A model generated the notes under the pieces. That model saw only the letters and a program-made list of their open reading frames with translations. It ran no database searches and was not told where the DNA came from. A DNA stretch of 64,000 bases from a virus, in IMG/VR virus record IMGVR_UViG_3300028596_000009, positions 62,001 to 126,000 of that record; one strand, 5' to 3'. How positions within the stretch are numbered: the first letter of the stretch is position 1; the number at the start of each line of letters is the position of its first letter. Made by a program: the position numbers and the translations under genes. This document shows positions 14,461 to 22,028 of this stretch, in pieces.

Positions 14461-14847
14461 ATGAAGGCGAAGTTCTTCTACGGAGTGAAGCTCGACCACA
14501 CCAACTACCCGAGCGGCGTCACGAAGCTGCTGGAGAAGTGGGGCAACCCCGAGGAGGCCCTGTCGATCCACCTGCTGAAGGAGGGCGGGTACACGATCGA
14601 CAACGAGTACGACGCGGAGGAGGAGCTGGCCAGGAAGACCGCGATCCGCGTGCTCGACCTCGGGGACTTCGGCACCTACCTGGCGCTGGAGAAGGCGATC
14701 ACGTCCCTCGACTCGCACGGAGTCACCAAGGCCGACATGGCGCCGACGGAGCTGGGAGAGCAGCTTCGGATGGAGGTCTATGCCAAGCGGCTCGGCACCA
14801 ACGCCCTCGGAAACACCGGCTGGAGCCTGTGGGGCGACCACGTGTGA
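14461..14847 (+). CDS. member of a four-copy phage family (copy 3)
   Basis: 128 residues, ATG behind GGAAAGGGGACAGAC. Opening KAKFFYGVKLD and closing TGWSLWGDHV match the family pattern. Third tandem copy; followed by GGAARC-rich gap 2. Confidence 0.75.
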   Translation: MKAKFFYGVKLDHTNYPSGVTKLLEKWGNPEEALSIHLLKEGGYTIDNEYDAEEELARKTAIRVLDLGDFGTYLALEKAITSLDSHGVTKADMAPTELGEQLRMEVYAKRLGTNALGNTGWSLWGDHV

Positions 14848-14849
14848 AG

Positions 14850-14957
14850 TGCTTCCTGCCGCTTCCGTGGTGCTTCCTCCTCATCGGGGAAGCGCTGCGG
14901 TGGACAACAGGAAACACCTGCTGACCTGCGGAAACACAAGGAAGCAAGGGAGGAAGC
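14850..14957. repeat. GGAAGC/GGAAAC box cluster 2
   Basis: Eight hexamers (GGAAGC, its complement GCTTCC, or GGAAAC) in about 108 bases, in both orientations. It repeats GCTGACCTGCGGAAACA from cluster 1 and ends in the ribosome site of the next gene. Confidence 0.6.
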
Positions 14958-15182
14958 ATGGAGGAACAGGAAGACTGTGCCGCTCTCGCGGAAGACTGGT
15001 TCCCCGAAGCCAGCGAGGAAGCACTGGAACTCGCGACCGAGACTCTCACCCACATCATGAACAACCCGTTCATGCTGGTCGACGACGCACAGATCGAACT
15101 TCTGATGAGGCTGGCCACCTTCGCCGACGCGGGCGAGAAGCTCGCCATGGAACTCATCAAGAGCCGGAAGGAAGCACCGTGA
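14958..15182 (+). CDS. small helical acidic protein
   Basis: 74 residues, ATG behind AGGGAGGAAGC. Almost wholly helical with many Glu and Met (ELATETLTHIMNNPFMLVDD). Overlaps the Acb2-like gene by four bases, so co-expressed with it. Function unknown; a helper of the anti-defence protein is possible but unsupported. Confidence 0.7.
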   Translation: MEEQEDCAALAEDWFPEASEEALELATETLTHIMNNPFMLVDDAQIELLMRLATFADAGEKLAMELIKSRKEAP

Positions 15183-15400
15183 ACCGCACTGAGATCGAGA
15201 ACCTCTTCACCTACCACCCGCCGTTCGGCAGCCAGCCCGACCGCTACATCGAGATCCGTCAGATGGCCTTGGAGTTCGCCCTCCGCCTGGAGGAACTGTG
15301 CCCGCCGTCCGACGAGCGCAAGGAAGCGATCCGGCACATCGACTACGCGGTGATGCGGGCCAACGCCTCCATCGCCCGGCACGAGACGGAGGAGCAGTGA
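15179..15400 (+). CDS. acb2: Acb2-like anti-CBASS protein
   Basis: 73 residues, GTG start overlapping the previous stop. The sequence matches the Acb2 pattern known from many tailed phages: an N-terminal YHPPFGSQPDRY, then a helix with EIRQMALEFALRLEELCP, then a Ser/Asp-Glu-x-K turn, and a last helix with AVMRANASIARHE. Acb2 is a small helical protein that forms rings and sequesters cyclic di- and trinucleotides made by CBASS defence, blocking effector activation. Key family features (YHxP, QxxRY, ANA-IAR) are all present, so it is probably active. The frame is open far upstream, but the conserved start and GTGA overlap fix this start. Confidence 0.88.
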   Translation: MNRTEIENLFTYHPPFGSQPDRYIEIRQMALEFALRLEELCPPSDERKEAIRHIDYAVMRANASIARHETEEQ

Positions 15401-15654
15401 GCGACCGCAAGTACGACACCTGGCACAACGTGTACGTCGGGGACCGGGGCTGGGCGATCGGAGGCCACCGGCCGGACTGCCCCACCCAGCCGGGCAACCC
15501 GGCGTCGTACAACTGCCTGACCTACGCCAACGTGCGGGACTACGCCCGGAACTACCCGGAACTCCAGGTCATCACCGACGGCGCCTACCGGATCCGCTAC
15601 TGGCACAGCGACGAGGAGCCCGGCGGCGGCTTCGAGATCGAGAGGATGGGCTGA
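15397..15654 (+). CDS. hypothetical protein, paralogue of next gene
   Basis: 85 residues; GTG overlaps the Acb2-like stop. Pattern YDTWHNVYVGD near the start, a Cys pair spaced by about 16 residues, and closing YRIRYWHSDEE. The next gene has the same layout, so a tandem duplicate. Function unknown. Confidence 0.75.
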   Translation: MSDRKYDTWHNVYVGDRGWAIGGHRPDCPTQPGNPASYNCLTYANVRDYARNYPELQVITDGAYRIRYWHSDEEPGGGFEIERMG

Positions 15655-15657
15655 GTC

Positions 15658-15936
15658 ATGCGCAGCTACGACGAGTGGCACGACCTGTATATCGACGGGG
15701 ACGGCGAGTGGAGCCTGACCCACCCCATCGCCAAGTGCCCGTCCTACCCCGACGGCCCTGAGCCTGGCGACACCGCCTACGGATGCGGCACGGAGGACGT
15801 CATGGGCGTCCACGGCACCGAGTACCCGGAGCTGGCCAAGCTCAAGGAGGGCCACTACCGGATCCGCTACTGGGGCGAGACGTCTCCGGTCGACGGGGAG
15901 TTCGAGGACGGCTTCGACGTGGAGGTGGCCGGGTGA
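15658..15936 (+). CDS. hypothetical protein, paralogue of previous gene
   Basis: 92 residues. YDEWHDLYIDG opening, two Cys and closing YRIRYWGETS mirror the preceding protein. GTGA overlap with the SLOG-like gene. Confidence 0.75.
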   Translation: MRSYDEWHDLYIDGDGEWSLTHPIAKCPSYPDGPEPGDTAYGCGTEDVMGVHGTEYPELAKLKEGHYRIRYWGETSPVDGEFEDGFDVEVAG

Positions 15937-16355
15937 AGCCGCTCGTCATCCTGGTCACCGGCTCCCGGGACTATACCGACCGGGCCTTCGTGTACGCGGC
16001 GCTCGGGCGGGCCCGCGAGTTCTACAGCGACCGCCGGATCATCGTCCGTCATGGGCTGGCCAAGGGTGCGGACACTCTGGCCAGCGACTGGGTGCAGTCC
16101 ATCGGGAACCACCGGCTGGTCGACGAGGATCCGCACGACCCGAACGACCACGGTCCGTGGCCTGCCGCCGGGATGATCCGAAACGCGCACATGATCCGGC
16201 TGGAACCGCGTCCCGACTGGTGCCTCGGCTTCGTCAACCGGTGCCGCAGGCCGCAGTGCAAGAACCGGCAGCTCCACGGATCGCATGGCGCTGAGGGGTG
16301 CCTGGAGATGGCCGAGAGGGCGCAGATCCCCTTCAAGGCATGGAGAACGTTCTGA
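15933..16355 (+). CDS. SLOG/YspA-like Rossmann-fold protein (DUF2493-like)
   Basis: 140 residues; GTG overlaps the previous stop. N-terminal VILVTGSRDYTD and later IVRHGLAKGADTLASDW are the two signature motifs of the DUF2493/YspA branch of the SLOG superfamily, which binds nucleotides or nucleotide-derived signals. A Cys-rich insertion (CRRPQCKNRQLHGSHGAEGC) sits in the last third. It is encoded four genes after the Acb2-like protein; a role in sensing or binding nucleotide messengers is an inference. Confidence 0.8.
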   Translation: MKPLVILVTGSRDYTDRAFVYAALGRAREFYSDRRIIVRHGLAKGADTLASDWVQSIGNHRLVDEDPHDPNDHGPWPAAGMIRNAHMIRLEPRPDWCLGFVNRCRRPQCKNRQLHGSHGAEGCLEMAERAQIPFKAWRTF

Positions 16356-16381
16356 TCTGAGCCTTCTGGAAGGAGAAGGGC

Positions 16382-17257
16382 ATGGAGCAGCTTGAGATTT
16401 TCTTCGAGGACAACGAGATTCTGAAGCAGTACGAGGCGATACCGGCGCCGCTTCAGCGCAAGCTGGAGACTCACTTCGCCACCCTCGTGGCGTGCGTGTC
16501 GATGAGGAAGACGCCGTTCCCCGCGCACCGCAACCGTGGTGTTTCCATCACGGTGGAGAACCCCAGGACCACGGTCGTCGTCCATGCGACGCGGGTGCAG
16601 GGCGGCGTGGAGATACTCGGTGTCATCGCCCGGGTCCGCACCCCGGACCAGCAGGAGGACTACCGGGCCGAGCGGGGCGTGGACTGCCCGTTCTGCGGCG
16701 CCGGGAAGGGCAACGCCTGCGTGGGGACCGACGGGCATGTCCTGACCTACGTCGGCACACGGAAAGACAAGCGACGTACCCACGCTGCCCGCCGCGAGCT
16801 GCACCAGACCGGCTCCGTGAAGAGGTTCAGCGGGGTCCAGAAGTCCATCCCGTTCATGACGGCTTCGGGGATCCGTAACGAGATGGCCGACGGCCGGGAC
16901 TCCGACTGGGCTGAGGTGTTTGACCAGTACAGGAACATGTACGACTCCGTCGAGATGGCCGACGGGCTGGTGGACGGCGCGATGCGGGTGATCGAGAAGC
17001 ATCACCCGGACCATCTGTGGTCGCCGTCGAAGTTCTGGAACCTGATGTGCGAGCACATCAGCGGCCCGCACGAGAATCCCGATCGGATGATCGTGACGAT
17101 GATGGGCAGGAGCCTGAGGCTCGGCATCATCACGCAGAAGCAGCACGACTACTACCTGCGCATGGGGGTCAGGGGCTACGCCGCGTTCGTCGGCCTGGAC
17201 TTCGCCCCGCACCCGCTCGGCGGCTTCGTCGCCGTCCGCAGCCTGAAGGGAATCTGA
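16382..17257 (+). CDS. hypothetical protein with zinc-ribbon-like insert
   Basis: 291 residues, ATG behind GGAAGGAGAAGGGC. Around residue 101 is CPFCGAGKGNAC followed by H-x3-R about 30 residues later, a small zinc motif common in actinophage proteins and also seen in the gene at 29.1 kb. The C-terminal half is helical with many Met. Function unknown. Confidence 0.75.
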   Translation: MEQLEIFFEDNEILKQYEAIPAPLQRKLETHFATLVACVSMRKTPFPAHRNRGVSITVENPRTTVVVHATRVQGGVEILGVIARVRTPDQQEDYRAERGVDCPFCGAGKGNACVGTDGHVLTYVGTRKDKRRTHAARRELHQTGSVKRFSGVQKSIPFMTASGIRNEMADGRDSDWAEVFDQYRNMYDSVEMADGLVDGAMRVIEKHHPDHLWSPSKFWNLMCEHISGPHENPDRMIVTMMGRSLRLGIITQKQHDYYLRMGVRGYAAFVGLDFAPHPLGGFVAVRSLKGI

Positions 17258-17610
17258 TGGGGCTGAACATCGACGGCGTGACGAAGTGGAGCTACGGCGC
17301 CTTCAACACCTGGCGGGCACAGATCGCCCATCACGAGGGGTTCACGTTCTCCGAGATGGAAGGGTGCGGCGGCGTGCGCCCCTGGAGCGAGGTCGACTCC
17401 GTCCTGCTGCCCCTGCTGGACCACCCGGACGACGACGGTGAGCTGACCGCTGCGGAGTGCGCGCAGATGCACACCTACCTCCGTGAGGTGGTCGACAAGC
17501 TGTGGCCTTCCTGGCAGTACGACGGGCTGGGGGAACGGCAGCGGGGCCTGGAGCTGGCGGACGCGATGAAGGAGGCCGCCGAGGGCGGCTGGAGTCTGGA
17601 GTTCCAGTGA
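17257..17610 (+). CDS. hypothetical protein
   Basis: 117 residues; ATG overlaps the previous stop. Soluble, mixed alpha/beta with several Trp and acidic patches (LDHPDDDGELTAAEC). No family recognised. Confidence 0.75.
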   Translation: MGLNIDGVTKWSYGAFNTWRAQIAHHEGFTFSEMEGCGGVRPWSEVDSVLLPLLDHPDDDGELTAAECAQMHTYLREVVDKLWPSWQYDGLGERQRGLELADAMKEAAEGGWSLEFQ

Positions 17611-17975
17611 GAACTGCCCTCGTGACCGATGGCCTGTCGTCGAAGGATCTGATCGACCACCTGCGTGCAGCCGTGGGGGCTGCACAGGATGAGAGGAGGG
17701 GAACGATGAGCACCGAGATGATGGTCTACGTGGCGGTGCGCTGCCCGCAGGCGCCGACGGCGGACCAGTTGTCCGCGCTGACTCGGAACATCAACGGGGA
17801 GATACGCCACAGTGAGCACACCGGGCTGCTGGAGATGTACTGGCGTGTGCCGTCCGAGCGGCTTCTGGGCGTCGCGTCCACGGTGCCGAAGCTGGTGTCG
17901 CAGACGCTGACGACGGCCTTCAGGGACGAGCCGGAGGTCGTCTCCCTGAACGTCATTTCCACAGCGAAGCAGTAG
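17607..17975 (+). CDS. hypothetical protein, possibly two start sites
   Basis: 122 residues from the GTG that overlaps the previous stop. A second in-frame start, ATG at 17706, has a stronger GAGGAGGGGAACG ribosome site and would give 89 residues beginning MSTEMMVYVAV. The first 33 residues look helical and coherent, so both forms may be made. Function unknown. Confidence 0.65.
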   Translation: MRTALVTDGLSSKDLIDHLRAAVGAAQDERRGTMSTEMMVYVAVRCPQAPTADQLSALTRNINGEIRHSEHTGLLEMYWRVPSERLLGVASTVPKLVSQTLTTAFRDEPEVVSLNVISTAKQ

Positions 17976-18050
17976 GGAAGCAAGGAAGCGGGTGCTTCCG
18001 GGGAAACAGGAAGTACCCACAGGAAGCGGGGAAACCCGCAGATCAGGAGG
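17976..18050. repeat. GGAAGC/GGAAAC box cluster 3
   Basis: About six GGAAGC/GCTTCC/GGAAAC hexamers in 75 bases before the next gene's AGGAGG ribosome site. Same style as the clusters at 13.55 and 14.85 kb. Confidence 0.6.
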
Positions 18051-18056
18051 CATGTG

Positions 18057-18251
18057 ATGGCGACCGGACCCGAGCACTACGCCGAGGCCGAGAAGCTGCT
18101 GGAAGCGGAGAAGACCCTCTCCGCGAAGAACACCGACCTGCGCAACCTGACGGTCAACAAGGCCCTCGCGCATGCGGTGCTGGCCCTGGCCGCCGCGTCG
18201 GCGCCGACCTCGACGACCCAGGCGGAGAAGTGGTCGCGGGTGATCCGGTGA
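18057..18251 (+). CDS. small helical protein
   Basis: 64 residues, ATG six bases after AGGAGG. Ala/Glu/Lys-rich, one long amphipathic helix (EAEKLLEAEKTLSAKN) and a second Ala-rich helix, likely coiled coil. Overlaps the next gene by four bases. Confidence 0.7.
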   Translation: MATGPEHYAEAEKLLEAEKTLSAKNTDLRNLTVNKALAHAVLALAAASAPTSTTQAEKWSRVIR

Positions 18252-18670
18252 GCGCACTGGCCAAGGGGACCCGGGCGCTGAGCCATGTGTTCGCCAAGGC
18301 CCCTGCCGGTACCTACGTGCTGTTCGCCGTGGACCGGGACGACTCCGGCTCCGGACGGGGAGCCCTGGATGAGATATCCCTGGCCCGGGACGGCAGGAAC
18401 ATCCTGGTCAGGAACGGCTTCAGGGGCGTCGCCGAGACCGTGGGCAAGTCCATGGACAGCCTGAACGGCGGCTACCTGGTGCTGACCGGCGGCGACTTCA
18501 CCTCCGAGAACAACCCGCGTACGTCCTGGGTCTGGCAGGTGCTGGCGGGGTCTCTCCTCCCGCTTTCCGGCGACGCGGCCTGGGACGTGCTCCAGCACTA
18601 CCCGACGGCGCAGGGGTACGTGTGGCTGTCGAAGGAGACCAGCTACGAGGACGCATGGGCTACGACATAG
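18248..18670 (+). CDS. hypothetical protein
   Basis: 140 residues; GTG overlaps the previous stop. Central beta-strand YVLFAVDRDD, then Gly-rich loops. No family recognised. A tiny membrane-protein ORF starts inside its end. Confidence 0.7.
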   Translation: MSALAKGTRALSHVFAKAPAGTYVLFAVDRDDSGSGRGALDEISLARDGRNILVRNGFRGVAETVGKSMDSLNGGYLVLTGGDFTSENNPRTSWVWQVLAGSLLPLSGDAAWDVLQHYPTAQGYVWLSKETSYEDAWATT

Positions 18671-18765
18671 ACCCGGACCGTCATCTCCTCGCACTGGCCT
18701 GCGGATTGGCCACGGGGATGGTGTGCGTCGTTGCCTGGATCGTGGTGGAACTCCTGCGTTCTTAA
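18655..18765 (+). CDS. 36-residue single-pass membrane protein
   Basis: ATG inside the previous gene's last 16 bases. Short charged start (MGYDIDPDRH) followed by one hydrophobic helix (LALACGLATGMVCVVAWIVV) and a short ELLRS end. The clean membrane-helix pattern argues that it is translated, though the ribosome site is weak. Confidence 0.5.
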   Translation: MGYDIDPDRHLLALACGLATGMVCVVAWIVVELLRS

Positions 18766-18788
18766 CCATTGCGAAGAAGCGTGCAAAC

Positions 18789-18884
18789 GCCCGGATGGAA
18801 GCGGCCCGCCTCTGCATTTCCGGTCGAGGAAGCAGGGTTTCCTGGCAGGAAGCGGCGTGGGAAACTGATTCCATCCGGGCTTTT
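18789..18884 (+). repeat. 12-bp inverted repeat around GGAARC box cluster 4
   Basis: GCCCGGATGGAA (18789-18800) pairs perfectly with TTCCATCCGGGC (18869-18880), followed by TTTT. The ~68-base loop holds five GGAAGC/GGAAAC/GTTTCC boxes. It could be a terminator with a long loop or a protein-binding structure. Confidence 0.55.
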
Positions 18885-18917
18885 GCTTGGAAGTAACTCT
18901 CTGGAAAGGAGGAACTG

Positions 18918-19442
18918 GTGAAGAAAATGAAAGCAAGGCTGGGCTGGATTCCCAGTGGCGCCAAGGGGTCCACCGAGGAACTGTTGAAGTGGATCGACAG
19001 CGGCCAGGACAAGGAACTGTCCAGGAAGAAGCTGACCTTCTGTGCGTGCGTTGCTGGCGGTGCCGTGCTGCTCGTCGTGCAGGTTCCCGTGGTCGGCCCC
19101 ACCGCGATTGTGCTGGGCGCGCTGGCGGTATTCGCCTGGTTCGACAAGACCCCGCAGGAGGAGATGAGGATGCGGTTCTCGGACTTCAGCACGGAGTCCT
19201 TCGTCATCGGCGACGAGCAGGTGCCGGGCATGGAGGTGCTCTGGCGCTACATCCAGGCCCATCCCGGCAAGACCCCGGCCGAGCTGGCCGAGTACCTGTC
19301 GCAGGCGCCCGGTTCCCCCACGGTCAGCCCGCGCCTGATGGCCGGTGTGATGACCGAGCTGGGCATCCCGATCCCGCGCCAGGAGCAGCCCCAGGCCCCC
19401 GTCGAGAAGCCCGCCGAGGAGCCGGAGCCGGTCAAGGAGTAG
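18918..19442 (+). CDS. membrane protein with C-terminal helical domain
   Basis: 174 residues, GTG behind GGAAAGGAGGAACT. A basic N-terminus, then two adjacent membrane helices at about 40-75 (FCACVAGGAVLLVVQVPVVGP; VLGALAVFAWF), then a soluble domain with HPGKTPAELAEYL resembling a small winged-helix turn, then a Pro/Glu tail. Function unknown. Confidence 0.75.
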   Translation: MKKMKARLGWIPSGAKGSTEELLKWIDSGQDKELSRKKLTFCACVAGGAVLLVVQVPVVGPTAIVLGALAVFAWFDKTPQEEMRMRFSDFSTESFVIGDEQVPGMEVLWRYIQAHPGKTPAELAEYLSQAPGSPTVSPRLMAGVMTELGIPIPRQEQPQAPVEKPAEEPEPVKE

Positions 19443-19455
19443 CTTCCGGCGCCTC

Positions 19456-19620
19456 TCTGTCCAATAGATCTGTCTATCCACTCCCCTCCTCTCGGCGGGT
19501 GTGCCCCCTCAAAACAAGATGCGCTGGTCAGCGCTGTGACGTGGGACGAGACCCGGGAAAAGCCGAGAAGTGGGGGACAGGATGGACAGATCTAGTGGGT
19601 CTGTTTAGTGGACAGACTTG
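19456..19620. promoter_or_regulatory. repeated TGGACAGA sites before a possibly leaderless gene
   Basis: The 194-base gap carries TCTGTCC and ATAGATCTGTCTAT (19456-19477) on one side and TGGACAGATCTA (19583) plus TGGACAGACTT (19609) near the next start. These are related half-sites in both orientations, resembling operators for a dimeric regulator. Confidence 0.45.
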
Positions 19621-19636
19621 CGGTAGCCTTTTCCGC

Positions 19637-19861
19637 ATGGATGAGGAGACGAAATCTGAGATCCGGCGCCGTAGTTTCGCGGCCTGGTACCGCTTCTACG
19701 AAGGAACCGAGGGCGGGCCGGTCGACTCGGTCGAGGTGGTCGAGGTGAACGACAAGTACTACGCGGCCGTCCGGCATGCCGGAAAGCTGCGGGCGGTCTT
19801 CCGGGTCCGCAACGACCTGAAGCTGAAGCGCCTGTTCAAGTGGCCCAAGGTGATCGTGTGA
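19637..19861 (+). CDS. small basic protein, possibly leaderless
   Basis: 74 residues. No ribosome site precedes the ATG, but TAGCCT lies 7 bases before it, so the mRNA may begin at the ATG, as is common in actinobacteria. Beta-rich (SVEVVEVNDKYYAAV) with a basic end (RNDLKLKRLFKWPKV). Upstream TGGACAGA repeats suggest tight control. Confidence 0.65.
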   Translation: MDEETKSEIRRRSFAAWYRFYEGTEGGPVDSVEVVEVNDKYYAAVRHAGKLRAVFRVRNDLKLKRLFKWPKVIV

Positions 19862-19943
19862 CTGTCACATGGAGCTTGTTGTGCCGGTCTGATCCCGTGA
19901 GGTCGGCATATAGGTTCCCGTTAAGAGCGCTGGGGAGTTCGTG

Positions 19944-20258
19944 ATGGACGAGGACATCGATTACGGGGACGAAGATGACCTGACGGGTGATTCGGAGGAG
20001 GCCGTTGCGCGGCCTCTCACTGAGACGGAACTCGCTGAGGCCGAAGAGAGGAACCTGGTACGCAGGAAAGTCGAGATAGAGGCCATAAGAGGCTTCCCGT
20101 GGGCCTCCTGCCCCGTCTGGCAGGAAGACATCCCGCCGGAAGACCGTGATCCTCCGTGGCGAATTCCAGGACAGCGTGCTTCCGGGTACTTCCGGATCGA
20201 TGAGATCGAGCGCTTCCTGCTTCTCGGGGACCACCCGCTTAACGAAAGCAACGAGTAG
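19944..20258 (+). CDS. acidic hypothetical protein
   Basis: 104 residues, ATG behind CTGGGGAGTTC. First 20 residues are nearly all Asp/Glu (DEDIDYGDEDD), then a helical and Trp-rich part. No family recognised. Confidence 0.7.
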   Translation: MDEDIDYGDEDDLTGDSEEAVARPLTETELAEAEERNLVRRKVEIEAIRGFPWASCPVWQEDIPPEDRDPPWRIPGQRASGYFRIDEIERFLLLGDHPLNESNE

Positions 20259-20270
20259 AAGGAAGAAGCA

Positions 20271-20579
20271 GTGGGTCTGGGGAATGCAGTTCTTCGTATG
20301 TTCGGCTGGAACGTCAAGGTCGGTGCTTCCGGCGATGTGGAGCAGGTCGCGGACGGCCTTTCGGGGAGCGTGGTCGTGCGGCCCAACGGCAGAGGCGGCA
20401 CGAAGGTCGAGGTGAAGTCGGACTCGGGCAAGTGGGTGCTGGACCACTTCGAGTGCGAGAGGTGCGGCTTCGACCGCTACGGCACGTCTTGCACGCGCAC
20501 GAAGGACCGGGGTTACCGGGTGACCTTCACCTGCACGGAGTGCGGGCACGTCGAGCAGTACTTCCAGCGGGAGGTCTGA
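20271..20579 (+). CDS. zinc-ribbon protein
   Basis: 102 residues, GTG behind AGAAGGAAGAAGCA. The C-terminal third has C-x2-C (ECERCGF), then a lone Cys, then C-x2-C (CTECGH), a zinc-ribbon layout. The N-terminal region is beta-rich. A nucleic-acid or protein contact role is likely but unspecified. Confidence 0.75.
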   Translation: MGLGNAVLRMFGWNVKVGASGDVEQVADGLSGSVVVRPNGRGGTKVEVKSDSGKWVLDHFECERCGFDRYGTSCTRTKDRGYRVTFTCTECGHVEQYFQREV

Positions 20580-20790
20580 CGGGGCAAAACACGACAGAGC
20601 GTCAGGTAGGTCCGGGCGCACGACACGCCCCACCGCACGACTGAGAAGATCCGCTTCTGAGAATTTTCATCGGCTCGTTTCCACCGCTTCCCCCGGGTGC
20701 TTCCATCTCTGACCTGGGGGTTTCGTGTTTCCCAGGAAGTGCTTCCAGCCATGAGGCACCCTGTTTCCACCACGTGCTTCCTGATGGTCC
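20580..20790. repeat. GGAARC box cluster 5 upstream of membrane module
   Basis: No gene in this gap. About eight GCTTCC, GTTTCC or GGAAGC hexamers fall between 20678 and 20782, mostly in the minus orientation, directly before the promoter of the Spd-like module. Confidence 0.55.
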
Positions 20791-20791
20791 G

Positions 20792-20819
20792 TTGACAAGG
20801 AAGCGCCGTCGCTTAGATG
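20792..20819 (+). promoter_or_regulatory. promoter TTGACA-N16-TAGATG
   Basis: Consensus TTGACA, 16 bases, TAGATG; the -10 region CTTAGATGATGGCC matches the promoter at 7.5 kb. It drives the membrane module 40 bases downstream. Confidence 0.7.
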
Positions 20820-20857
20820 ATGGCCAAGTCCAAACGGACTGGAAACGGAGACAAGAC

Positions 20858-21940
20858 ATGATGAAGTTCTGGAAGTCGGGTGAGGCGGCGAAGACGCCCG
20901 CCAAGCCCACGACGCGCAAGAAGCAGCAGCCCGAGGTGGAAGCGAGGATGAACGTGGGAGCGTTCCTCCTGACCCCACTCGGCGGCTTCCTGTCCGGTTG
21001 CTCGCTGCTGTGGACCGCCTTCTCGGTCACCGATCTCCTGGGCATCGGGCCGATGGGTCTGACCGTCGCGCTGACGCTCGACCTGATCTGGCTCGTCATC
21101 ATGTACGCCACGCACAAGGAGATCCCGTTCTATGGAAGCCTGACCGCCACTCAGGCCATCGGATGGATCTTCCTCGTCGTCGTCGTCGTGGCCCTCGCCT
21201 GGCACGGCGTCAGCCTGGAGGGCAAGGAGATCCTCGGGTACACGGTGAGCAGGAACGCTTCGCACGCCATGGCCATCATCGGTCCGATCCTCCCGCTGGG
21301 TTCGAAGATCACCTGGGTTCTCGTGAGCGCCGCGTACAAGAAGGCGGAGCAAGAGGCGAACAACCCGGAGGGCTACACCGAGGAGCAGCTCATCGCTCTG
21401 GAGGAGATGGAGCGCGAGTCGAAGTTCGAGGAGGCCGAAGCGGAGAAGGCCCTGGAGGCCAAGCGCCGCAAGCACAAGCTGGAGCTGGAGGAGATCCGGA
21501 TGGGCGGCGAGAAGACCCGCGCCCGCAACGACGTCAACTTCGAGCTGGAGCGGGCGCGCATCGAGCAGGCCACCAAGCTCCGCAACGAGATGCCGGTGGA
21601 CCTGGTCCGCATCATCCAGGGCGAGGTCGAGCAGCCGGTCCTCCCGGCGCAGGCGCAGGCCCCGGCCCTCATGCCGGTCCGTACGATTCCGGCGGCGAAG
21701 GAGAGGGAGCGGACCGAGGTCACCGTCTCCATCACCGACCTGAACGAGGACCAGCGCAAGGCCCGGACGCTCGTGGTTGAGTACCTCCTGCTCAAGCAGA
21801 AGGACCCGACCTACAGCCAGCGGAAGTTCGCCGCCGACAAGGGCATCTCCAGCGGCTGGCTCAACAAGCTGATCACCCGGTACGGCCCGTCCATCGAGAA
21901 CGACGAACTGAGCGACGGCGACGAGGCCATCACCGGCTGA
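20858..21940 (+). CDS. SpdB2/DUF2637-like membrane protein
   Basis: 360 residues, ATG behind GGAAACGGAGACAAGAC. Basic N-terminus, four predicted membrane helices between about residues 30 and 165 (one with an Asp inside, TVALTLDLIWLVIMY), then a long charged coiled coil (~175-260) and a C-terminal helix-turn-helix-like end (SQRKFAADKGISSGWLNKLI). This layout (membrane bundle, coil, HTH) resembles DUF2637/SpdB2 proteins of Streptomyces conjugative plasmids, which help plasmid spread between hyphal compartments. Similarity is by architecture; it heads a four-gene operon. Confidence 0.65.
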   Translation: MMKFWKSGEAAKTPAKPTTRKKQQPEVEARMNVGAFLLTPLGGFLSGCSLLWTAFSVTDLLGIGPMGLTVALTLDLIWLVIMYATHKEIPFYGSLTATQAIGWIFLVVVVVALAWHGVSLEGKEILGYTVSRNASHAMAIIGPILPLGSKITWVLVSAAYKKAEQEANNPEGYTEEQLIALEEMERESKFEEAEAEKALEAKRRKHKLELEEIRMGGEKTRARNDVNFELERARIEQATKLRNEMPVDLVRIIQGEVEQPVLPAQAQAPALMPVRTIPAAKERERTEVTVSITDLNEDQRKARTLVVEYLLLKQKDPTYSQRKFAADKGISSGWLNKLITRYGPSIENDELSDGDEAITG

Positions 21941-21960
21941 CCTTCGCGCGGTACCACCAC

Positions 21961-22002
21961 GGGCCCCTGCGGGGCGTCACTCGGCACACCGCAGGGGCCC
22001 TT
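21961..22002 (+). terminator. strong intergenic hairpin
   Basis: GGGCCCCTGCGG pairs perfectly with CCGCAGGGGCCC (12 bp) followed by TT. Likely an attenuator inside the membrane operon. Confidence 0.65.
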
Positions 22003-22028
22003 CCATGTCCAAGGAGAGGAAGAGAACG

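Noticed and set aside
14780-15178. Frame extension upstream of the Acb2-like gene
   Set aside because: It passes through two other genes; the conserved Acb2 start and the GTGA overlap fix the start at 15179.
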